From: Phoronis australis
Taxonomy: Eukaryota > Phoronida > Phoronidae
Reading direction: 5' to 3'
Assembly: GCA_002633005.1 (NCBI GenBank)
Contig: NMRA01000030.1
Coordinates: 1,400,319 to 1,464,318 of the forward strand
DNA length: 64,000 nt
Positions 13,047 to 23,800 of the stretch are shown piece after piece. The position numbers and the translations under genes were made by a program. Each line of letters begins with the position of its first letter. The stretch's first letter is position 1. Below the pieces are notes generated by a model that had not been told where the DNA came from, did no database searches, and worked only from the letters and a program-made list of their open reading frames with translations.

Positions 13047-13505
13047 TTGAGTTTTATAAGGACAAGAGGTCTAAATCAAAAGTTTGTTCACAGTTTATAC
13101 GTAAGGCAGCGTTGCCATCTGATCTGCGGATTAGCTTAATGCTGCATTTTACCTTGCGTGGCCAATTTGCTCTTACAAAAACGGTCTCACAATATTCCTT
13201 ACCGTTCGGCTACCAACTCTCCAGACCCATAGAATGTCCAGTACATGCGCCATTTTGGCTAACACGTGAAAAGTCTTCTTGTGTTGCTGATCATGGTTAC
13301 TGCGTTCTTGTCTATAATGGACACCCAATAAGATCACGGTTAGGGATGTGTGAAAGGCCCAATGCAAGACTATTTTTAAGCCAAAATTAACAGAGCGAAT
13401 GCAGCTTCACGCAATAATATTGGAGAACAAAAAAGAATCATTCAGACACAGTGTAATGCCATACACATCTGTAGATCTGAAGCTGTGTTCCATTAGGACT
13501 GTTGC

Positions 13506-14448
13506 CAGTGGCGGATCTAGGATATCACAAGGGGGGGGGGCAGCATTTTGTCCGGCCGTAAGCATTTGCGCAAACCACGATTGCAGATGCTCATAGCACC
13601 GAATGGGGTGAGGCCCACCTTCCGCCCAGGAAATTTTTCTGTTTTTACCTCTAAAAATCAAGCATTTTCCTTGATTCCTGAAGTATTATCCAAGAAAAAA
13701 GGCAAAAAAGGAGAACATGTCAAACAGGAAAAACTACAAGTACCACAGACTCGAACTCAAGAACTGACGGATAGAACGCGCGTGCTTTACCACACCACCA
13801 CGATTTAATTACTGGTCTTATACTAAGGGAACTACTTCTATATGGTCCACAGCGTTTGCGCACGAAACCTACTTCTTTTTGTAATGCTTATTACACGTTT
13901 TATATTTTGTGCAATCGGTTCTTAACAAATTTGGTGTATTTAAGATAGTCTTCAAATGCCTAAAAGACCAAATCCGTTTTTCGTGTTGGCAATAATGACG
14001 GGATTGCTTTCGAAATTGTCTTAAGTAAAGGTTTGACAAAGAGAGAATTATGAGTTTCTGAGTGATTCACTCAGGCTTCGATAAAAATTGACATCTTACC
14101 AGCAGCATCTGTTTTTTCATCGTCACTCAGGTTCCATTTCCTTAAAAAATGAAGTAAATTTTCTTCATTGCACAGTGGAGCAGACGATGGAAACGGAGTC
14201 GTAGTGCGCAGCGGCACTGCCGGTCTCCTGGGATATCGCGGGAGAGCCTATACTTAGCCGTATTTCCGTTACGAATGCGCCGGGTTACGAATTTGACACT
14301 TGAAATTGGGTCTGAGCCCCCCCCCCCCTCCCCAAACACTAAAACTGCACACATTTAAATCTTGTTTCATCCGTATAATTTTAATTACCGGGGTTAATTA
14401 ATAAACTCGTCATATCCCTANTGCCCCCCCCCCTAAATCCGCCTATGG
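13506..14448. mobile_element. putative DNA transposon with GGCGGAT/poly-G ends
   Basis: The left end CAGTGGCGGATCTAGG at 13506 leads into a run of G. The right end, read inward, is CCATAGGCGGATTTAGG followed by a G run. TTGC flanks both sides (13502-13505 and 14449-14452), a possible short target duplication. Similar CAGNGGCGGAT ends are common in hAT-like or unclassified elements, but no transposase is visible in the roughly 940 bases, so the class is open. Single N bases sit in the homopolymer, where base calling was poor. Confidence 0.5.
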
Positions 14449-14452
14449 TTGC

Positions 14453-15544
14453 ATAAAGTATTCAGAGAGATACAACAACATGCATCAGAAGAACACACAA
14501 AGTGGTCTAGGTTTCAAAAAATTCAATTAATCGATTTATGCATTATCAAAGTGAAACCAAGGAAACGTTATGTATAACAATAAATTGATCGAACAGTCAT
14601 CACACCCAGTAACGTAAATCGATTCCTGTTTATTGTCGACAGAACATAATTGTGAGAAACGAGAACGAAGATTGCTGCAGCGGACGTTAATCGTCAATAA
14701 TCAGTTTTTACACAAGTTGAGTGAAACTGATGTTTGAAAACTTGGGCAAAACTTATATATATCAGAAATGTCAAAACATGGTAAAATATGAATGACGGCA
14801 AATGAAGATTCGCATTTTTATTACGTAAAAATGTATTTAACAGTGAAATTCTAGAAGTTTTCAAAAACACGCAAAGTGAAGGACCAACGGCTAATGTATC
14901 ACTTGAAATTTCAATGAACACATACAGTACAATAAAAACGCTGAAAGTTGACAATGTTGGCAATTCACAGGCTGTCAGTCATATCTTAAAACTTTTACAA
15001 ATAGAATACTTGATAAGTAAACCAACACGCATAAATTGTGCGTGCCAGCACGGACACATAAACTAATTTAACCGGTTTCAATGATATATATACTGCAAAA
15101 TTGGATCTTCACATTGTGGTACGTCTTTGTGAAACATTTTATTATCAGTAACACAAACGAGTGAAACATACAATATACAAATTCCGCGCAGCCGGAAAAC
15201 TTGCGACTCTCCCAAAACTTAAATATAGATTTTACCTTCTGGCTGTTTTCTTAATTATCACTTTCACAAGCAATGGGAAAATAAAATTGTGAAATTCTCA
15301 ACCAAATCTGTATCCAGGAGAACCTTCGCAGCGAATAAGTCAAATTCTGTGCCACTGTTAGACAGTAACCGCGTACAATTTGCACAATCTAGAAATTTTA
15401 TTCTTGGGGTAGGCCAGGGTACATATACAGTTCAGTAGCTGTCTTGCGGCTGGATAAATCTAGCCAAAATCACGTGTTCTTATTTAAAATATACATTATC
15501 TCACGTAATCTCGCGATGTGTTGCTTTTTAGCAAGGTCTTAACG
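14453..15544. other. no gene recognised
   Basis: AT-rich sequence with stops in all frames and no recognisable domain, RNA gene or long repeat. Confidence 0.5.
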
Positions 15545-15763
15545 TTACTGAACTCTACCCAGGTAAAACGGAAGTTCTGTGATAAGCATTGCACGTAGGT
15601 TCAATGAACTTGGTATAATTCGGCAGTAGTGCCTCTCTGATGCAGATTTGGTTAAGAACATTTCGACATTGATTGTTAGAGAACTCCTTTCTGCATTTCT
15701 CGTATTGTCTAAAATGCTCCTTGTGTGCGGATCGCATCTGTGCAGTAGCTCTCCGAGCGACAT
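15545..15763 (-). pseudogene. Penelope-like element fragment, N-terminal region
   Basis: Two overlapping minus frames together resemble the start of a Penelope-type polyprotein: LLHRCDPHTRS in one, ICIREALLPNYTKF in the other. The fragment at 51208-51351 has the same order, with LLHCCDVKTKS and ICIRERLLPNYS. No reverse transcriptase core follows, so this is a short, frameshifted remnant. The class is inferred mainly from the link to 51.2-52.0 kb, where a GIY-YIG domain lies alongside. Confidence 0.45.
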
Positions 15764-15814
15764 CGTTAAAAGAACAAACGATAGAACAATTGTTTTAAAA
15801 AATTATATTAGGCC

Positions 15815-15955
15815 GCAGTATTTCGAATGTTCTCTACTGTACATTCATCGAAGGCGAGAAATAAAACAAGACCTCAGTGAGTCTCGCCACTACTCACTGA
15901 GGTCTCATTTCATCTCTTGCCTTCGATGAATGTAGTGTACATTCGAAGTACTGCC
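15815..15955. repeat. long near-perfect hairpin
   Basis: Left arm (about 15815-15881) and right arm (about 15891-15954) are inverted copies more than 60 bases long with a loop of only about 9 bases. Shared blocks include ATTCATCGAAGGC, AGACCTCAGTGAGT and TTCGAA. Few mismatches are seen. It lies just right of the Penelope-like remnant. It may be a foldback element, a young inverted duplication or a small-RNA-like hairpin. Confidence 0.8.
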
Positions 15956-17268
15956 GACGCAAACTAACTGGATTTTTGTTCAGTTCTCCGACAAAATGGT
16001 CATTAGCTCCTATTACCGGAAATTCCAATAAAGCGCCGTGGGCTACAATGATTTCTTAAAGTCGCATTTTGATTCATCCATGGGCGCTGTTTCTTCCTTC
16101 TTTCCGAAAAAGTACCCATGAGCGCTTTGTAGTGATGGGCGCATTGTCCGAAATTCCCATGAATCGCGGATTTGCGTTGTCAAGTCGATGATTCACTTCG
16201 CGGAAAAAGTGGGAGAGTTGTGCAAGTAAATGGTGATTATTAATTTGATTGTTTCTTTCTTTCCCCATAAGGATATACAAGATGAGTGTCAGTCAAACAC
16301 AAGGGTTACAAAAACTTTCAGACTGGGTGTTCTACAGTGACTGGTATGAATTTCATGTTTAACAACTCAGAATGGACGAGCATCGCTTTTTGGAGCAATT
16401 CCAACTTAGTTTTCAGCTCCCGGATCCACTTAAATAGCTGTTCGGAAACTTGTTTACAACCACTAGGTATACTTTCTTACAGGGGAAAACGAGAAGTGAG
16501 GGTAGTGAGATCACGGTCTTTCTCCGTTTACTGTTAGAACACGGTCTATCGTTTTACATAGAAGAATCATGGAAGCACGGCCAAGCACGTTATTTTAACT
16601 TTTTGTACGATTGAAAATTTGTTTTTGACCGCCTAATTTGGAGAACGAAGTTGGCTTTGTGCTAGCAATTGCAATTTAATCAACGGCCTCTCAGAGAAAA
16701 ATTAACATTCAAGAGTTCTATGCTAAGAGTGGCCTATTGGCAGGGAAGTGGTGGGCTGCAAAATCGAAATGTTCAATGCTTCTGAGCGTGCAGTTCTTTT
16801 CGGTGCAAGTGGAAAGGTGAAGAAATCAATCGGATAGCACAATGTTTCTGTGTAATGTGTACTAGGAGAAAGACAGAAAGTACAGTGATGTGTACAGGGG
16901 CAGGCAAAACCTGATGAGACCTGTACAGAGACCCCACGATAATGCAGTTTGTACAGGCCGAAATACTTTGTCGATATTCTCACCTGTACCCGTTAAAACG
17001 TCCTAATCTACCTATCATACATGTAGGTCATCAGTAACACTAGCCCTCAAGAGTGAAAAAGAGAGTACTGAAACTACTGGCCTGAACAAAGGGGTGAGTG
17101 GGACACAAGTAGCCATGACCCGGTTCATTTCAAAAAAGGTATGACTACCATTCACTGCGCTTGTTCGTCTAGTTGCCATCACGCCTGGTTCTGCAATACT
17201 AGCTACATCTCCCAGAGATAGTGTAAATTAATTCTGATCCAGTAAGCAACGTGAAAGCAGATCACCCT
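15956..17268. other. intergenic or 3' flank of the lectin/sushi gene
   Basis: This lies downstream of the stop codon of the minus-strand receptor gene and probably includes its 3' untranslated region. No AATAAA was found on minus in the nearest 250 bases, so the end of the transcript is not placed. No other exon is recognised. Confidence 0.4.
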
Positions 17269-17834
17269 TTATAAATGAGTGTCCGTTGTTTCTTGTTCCT
17301 CCTTTTCACGAGAGTTGTCACTTCCCTTCAAACCTTCACTATCTCCCGGGACGTTAGTATCGATGTTTTCATTTGTTATCCGGTTGTCACGCGGCTGGTC
17401 ATCAGTGACTTCATTATTGTTGTCAAGTTTTACCTCATCGTCAAAGCGAGGGGTCCCGTCATAATTTTGTCCTTCGTTCTTCTCATTTTCAACCCAAGCC
17501 GTGCTCGCGCGACTTGCAGGGCGACTTTCACCAGCAGTCGGTGCTGACGCACAATTCTTATTTTTATCAAATTTATTTGTCTGTTTTTCGGCGTTGTCAT
17601 GATCGGTTTCCTTTGATTTCTTCTCAGGATTCTTTTCAACATCCTCTCCTCGCTTAATGCACGGCAGATTTTTCTTCATTCTGTCCCAGTGCATTTTAAA
17701 CGTAAACACGTCGAACAAAACTAAGCCAGCCACAAGCAACACGATTAAAACAATGGCTATCGCTCCGATGGTGTCACTGCCCTCGGCTTCGATCGGGGCA
17801 CGTTCAGGAGGTAATTTAATCTCTATTTTGTAGC
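17269..17834 (-). CDS. transmembrane and cytosolic tail exon of the lectin/sushi receptor
   Basis: Acceptor TTTTTTTCAG, then a short stalk (YKIEIKLPPERAPIEAEGSD), a helix rich in I, V, L and A (TIGAIAIVLIVLLVAGLVLF), then a basic stop-transfer stretch and about 140 residues rich in Lys, Asp, Glu, Asn and Ser to a stop at 17269. The tail looks disordered. It has a single tyrosine (NYDG) and no clear ITAM or ITIM. Phase 1 fits the last sushi exon. A frame extending past the acceptor to 17958 is intronic. Confidence 0.85.
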
Positions 17835-20800
17835 CTGAAAAAAACAAAAGCATCAGTAAAATGGTAGCAAAACGAGAATTTGTTTGTCTGTAGATGGAGA
17901 CCGTTGAAATTGAAATCAAATCACACTCTGTAAACTTTCGTAACAGTCCTTCAACCAAACAGGTTTTTCTAAAAATCAGACAAGATGCATACCTACAATC
18001 TTTAGTTCACAGCGCTCTAGCTGGTGGAACAAAGTCTTGTGAGCTAGGATTAATCAACTAAGTAACTTGCCCATCCCAGACCTGGGTTACAAAAACACAT
18101 AGCAGATGTATTAAGTCCCAGTTCTCATGGCATACTTGAAACTAGTTACCTGTTGGAATTAGTGTAATATCGCGTCTGGAAGCATCAAACAAGTTCCCAT
18201 GAAGATAGGCATTTTCAATTTATCTGTTGATCAGCACACCAATTTTAGCCCAATAAAAGCTACGGCAATAGGGAGAATAATAACTAAGTACAGCGATCGT
18301 GAAATGTCTACGTTGCATATTAATTTTCCAACAACTATCGTAAATTTGAAGAATTTTTTACAACATTGTGTCCGAACTTGTCCAGGGATCTATTGAACTC
18401 GGCAAGAATTCCCTTCCTGGCCGCCTGAGAGACAACAAATCAATGCAACTAAAACTTCACTTCATTAATTTCTATTGAGATCAGCGACACTTGAGATTCC
18501 GTCTTACAAGTCATCCGGAATTGATATGAAACTTGATCATTTTTACGTAATTTTTGGCTCCTTTAATGGACCAAAAATCATAAATCTACTTTTATGTTTA
18601 GGCAAGTACCACATACACAAGCAAAGACTTCAGAATGTAGAACCATGTTTTGCACTTTTTAAACATTCTGTTTNAAAAAAAAAAAAAAAAAAAAAAGAAT
18701 TCCCTTCCTGGCCGCCTGAGAGACAACAAATCAATGCAACTAAAACTTCACTTCATTAATTTCTATTGAGATCAGCGACACTTGAGATTCCATCTTACAA
18801 GTCATGCAGTACTCATCATCTTCATATCTTTCTCACTCACATAACTCTACCTCATGTTATTTTTTAACATGTATCATTTATTTCTTGTATTACACGGACC
18901 ACCACGGAAATAGATGTTTAAACTTTTTGGTATTGCTGGGATGCGTTCTGCAGACAAAGTTTCTAGTGAGAAAAGCCAATACACGCAAAATCACGCGAGT
19001 GAAAGGTGTGTTTCGCAACTATCACTACCAGGGTAACCACTTTTAGTTAATTGATTGGTCAGTGAGGCTGGAAAGTTGAATTATGGGATAGAATTAAAAC
19101 ATGGGATAGAATTCAATATTTCCGTTCCATAAGCGAAGAGTTCTCGCCGCAAATGCAAGGCTAATATCTTGGTCTACGAACGCAGACCTGGTGACTTGCA
19201 TGTTTTAATGTCTTGGGTCTAGGCAGCCCTGTAAACGTGCTTGTTTAATGCCTCAGGTCTAGGAAGCCTTGGTAACTTGATTGTTGTAATGTCTTGAGTC
19301 TACGCAGCCTTGGCAACTTGCATGTTTTAATGTCTTAGGTCTACCCAGCCTTTGTAACTTGCATGTTCTAATGACTTGAGTCTATGCAGCCATGGTAACT
19401 TGTAAGTTTTAATGTCTTAGGTCTCCCCAGCCTTGGTAACTTGCATGTTTTAATGCCTTGAGTCTAGCAGCCTTGGTAACTTGCATGTTTTAATCTTTTA
19501 GGTCTACACAGCCCTGGTAACTTGCATATTCAAATTTACTTAATTTACTTTTCATTATGTATTTACAATTTGTATTTTTAAATGTCTTATTTACTGTATC
19601 TGTGTTTATCTAATTAACAATTCAAACTGACAATGTTACCATGGCAGGTTGTAAATTGAACGTTATGTCATAATATTAGGGGCGGTGAAGCTACTTTTAC
19701 CTCTTCAACACACGGCAAAAGCCCTTACCACGATGGAAACTTGAAACTCACACCACACCCCGGTAATCTTAGAAGTGATCGAACAAGCCGAGGGGTGGGG
19801 GGTTGCGTCATCTTAAGGTTATGTGGGAGCCAAGAGAAATATCCGAACATCATATCTAAGAAACGGCTAATCTGATTCAGAAGCAACGTTCTCATACTAT
19901 GCCTTATGCCCCCTGTACACCAAAATGCAGTAAGGAATGGTATTTAAAATGTTTCATTTTCACATGAAGCCTTTTATGATTTTTATGAAAAAAGAAATGC
20001 AAAAAACGAAAAATAAACGCTATCTCAGGAAACAGAACCAGCGTTTTTTAACTTTCATCTTAAACATTTATATCAAACGAAATTTGGTCATGTTGTTGAT
20101 ATCATTGTATTGCCGAGAATGTACTTTTGTTTTGCTAAATTTTACTAAAAAGGTGTGGTCACGTAACCCAATGGATAGCAGATTGGAATAAAGCAAAATC
20201 AAATTCAACAGGGCCTGGCTCTCTACTTTCGGAAGATGCATATTTTCAATGAATTACAATTTATAGTTTTGCAGATATTTGTCCTACATAACCTGAGATA
20301 TGACCATCCAGAGCTATCAAAAATCATTTGATTTACTCTTAAAATTATGCAAGACCTTATGAACAAGAGGGCAATAGCCGAATATAACGCGCCCGTATTT
20401 TGAGAACCAGTTTGATGCCTTTATTCAGTGGAGAAAACTGGTTTTCAAAATTGGGGCAATCCGACCAAATGACACGTTTGGAGCCCACCTTTTTGTAGGC
20501 ATTTTGTTTTGACGTTTCCTAACACTGCCAAAGCGCTTCTTTCTATTTATGAGAATTTAACTAAAAAGTATTGCTATAACATTTTGGTGTTTGATCTGTA
20601 AATATTAACAGCACACATTTTTTTATATTAAGTAACTCACAGCATCCAAATACATATCACATAACTCACATCATGTTTATATCACCTAAATATTAACTCA
20701 CAGATACCATAGTTAGTTATATGACAAAACTCACAGAACCCATATTTTTTCACAAGTCTCTAAACACCCATATTTACCTGGTGTAATTTACTGGGTAATT

Positions 20801-23800
20801 GTCAGATATAATGTGCCTGAATTTTGAGAATCAGTTTTCTCCACTGAATAACGAGTATCAAACTGGTTCTCAAATTATGGGCATGTTATATCCCACTATT
20901 GCCCAAGTAGGTTTATTCTACAAATCACTTGATATCAAAATGGTTGTGCCTATGAAGGCACCGTCTACGTCCCTTTGTGCCAAAAAAGAACTCACTGAGG
21001 CAAGGCGTGGGGTTGCCGCTCCAGTCACCAAACTCATCACATTCGACTGTCCGCCAGGTGGAACCATCTATGAAGAAATGACCCTCGTAACATGTGTAGT
21101 TGACTACAGTCGCGTAGATCGTGTCGTTTGTGTCCTTCACGGCGTTGGTGACGTTTGGTGCAGCACCGCAGCTGATGGCTGGAACGCAATTCACGTCTCA
21201 TTAATGTTTATTCTTGCGCGTCTGAGCCTTTAATAACATGTCAAGAAGACTGGTAGAAAAGAGGAGTGCCACTCCCCCTCGACACTTGAAACAAGATTCC
21301 CGAATATCGTATATATTTACGCTGAAGAGAGCCTAATAACGATGACGATAAAATGTATCCAAGTGTTATTTGTAAATCACCAGCGTTTACTTGCCTTAAT
21401 GTTCTATGTCACACAAACTGATAATTTCCAGACAAAACGAATATCATCTTAAAGCCTGCCTCGCAAAATAACAGAAAGTAACATAACCATTTACTCAGTC
21501 GCCAATGCATATTCAGTGGTGTTTTTGTTCATGTAATCTTTTTATCTCTTACGATAACAAGCGGGTAAAGTTGCTGGCTCCCACTTTCCCTCCGGGTTGC
21601 AGTACGTGTGTTTCAATATGGAGCTGTCGCTGTACTCATGACCGCCAATGCACGTCCACGTCACCGTGGTGTCGAAATACCGTGCCGTGGTGGATGGAAC
21701 GGCGTTGGTTACGTTAATTTTTTTACACTGCTGAACTGAAAATGAAAGAAAAGTTGGATTCCAAGATGAAATAACCATGGAAATCCATACACTGTGTAAC
21801 TATAAGAGCGAAGAGCTACCAGTAAAATAGAGAAATGCTTAAATTTACTACGAAAACAGATAAAAACTCACGGAACATTTAAGCACTTTGTTATGTAAAA
21901 CAGGAGTGAAAATGATCAGAACAAGTACTTGCAGAAACCATGGGCTTGTTGAGGCTGCTCAAGGCCAGAGAACGGGTTCAATAAATGTCTTGTCCATGCA
22001 AATAATGAACCTTACTTTCACACGGCATCGGCGGTGGAAGCCAGCCTCCGTTTAGTTGACAAAAGAACTCCTTGGTGGTAGTATTGTCGGGGTAAATGTA
22101 GCCGAGGTCGCAATCGTACGTGACGCGTGTGCCAAACACGTTTAAGGGAGAACTTGCTGTTGCGTGAGACGTAATGGGACGAATGCAGGAGACTTCTGAA
22201 AGAGTAACCCAACGCCGGGATGGAAGCAGCGATAATTTGGGCAGTATAAATGGCAACTATGGCCGTATGACAAGGCATGGCACATATCCCTCGGTTATTA
22301 CAAATGTCATTGCCGGTTGACAGCCCGGAAACATTTACCGCCGGCTAGGTGCGGGACAGCTTCTGAAATATTCACCACCGGCTATGATTTGACCGCAGGG
22401 CAGCATTAGACATATTCATTACAAAAGTATAGCCGAATGAAAGGATTGGACAAACTTATCCCAGGTTCATTACGCTCTATCAGAGCCCACAATATAGCTT
22501 TGAAGATTAGGTGCTAGTTATCATGGCGTCCAAGCATGGACAAGTGACAAGTAACACTAAGCTAGCTGCTCAATACATTACAGCCAGAACTGAGCATTAA
22601 TGAATAGATGAGGCATAAAGTATACTCACCTTCACACTCACTGAAGTTTTGCGTCCACTTCTTAATTGTACTGTCGCAGCGCGCCACTTTGGTGACGTTA
22701 GCCTCGTAGTAGGAGAACCAGTGGTTGGGTGCACACTCGTAGCTGATGACATTATCGACATCATTATTTGTGTCATTGAAGATCACGTGCTTAAATGAGG
22801 GAATAATCGGGCACACTTTGCCTAAAATATCACAATGGAACAGCTGAAACACTGGCAGTTGATTAAAACATATCTTTTAAAGATACGATAGGTTAAAGTG
22901 GTAAAGGCCAACAAAGCTTGTAGAGACATTAATTTATTAGGTCAATTTTAAGCATGCTCTGGAGGTTTGGAAAGCAAACTGGTAAACCCGAAGTTCTCGT
23001 AATATTCTCTGTTTTGAAGAAGACACGCCCCCCTTCTCGGTGTCTTCTCTTGTCGACTAAATGTGAGCACAGCAGGTACAAGTACATAATATCTTACTCA
23101 AATGGTCACTTTATAGTTGGATTATAAATCGACTGCATCATAGCTAGGCACACACTTAGAATTCATTATTAATATTCAGAGTCACTTACGTATGCAGTTC
23201 GGTACTGAACTCCATACACCGCCAACTTCACACGTAATAGATTTCACCGAGCTCTCATCTGGGTATTCGTATCCGTAGTCACACGTGTACGTCACAACCG
23301 TACCGACGCGTGACGTTGGAGCAGTGGTAGCATTCATGGTTCCGCTGGCAAACGGTACCACGGGAGGGACAGGGCAATCTATAACGTGCAAAACAAGCAA
23401 TATGGAGGCATATAGCTAGGCATCGCAGTTGATTAGCGACTAAATCATAGTTTGTATATTCCTGAATTGTTTGTCGATGAGTGGAAATAAATAACATTAA
23501 TTGGGCCGCCTCGAACTCCACAGCGACACACGAATCTCGCTGTATTTACCCTCAATGCCGCAATATCCGTCAGCCACTTTTGCAGCCTCACGGCTTTCAA
23601 TTGGAGTTTCACATGTTCGTTGTTGCTGACGTATTCTGTACAAGTTCTCGGCTGTGTTACTGTATTCGCCATTCTAAAGGCAACAAAATTCTATTGCTGT
23701 GGGCTGCAGCTCCCACGGGAGAAAGTTGAGTAAACTAGACAAATATCCGTGGACGCGTGGCGTGAACTTCTTCGCCTTGCCGACATCAATCAAAGACAAG

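Noticed and set aside
20155-20195. tRNA-like CCCAATGGATAGCAG stretch
   Set aside because: It recalls the D-arm of some tRNAs, but the A-box consensus fails at one position and no B box follows.
20799-21233. 144-codon plus-strand frame
   Set aside because: It is the antisense shadow of sushi exon 5, which has all CCP residues and good splice sites on minus.
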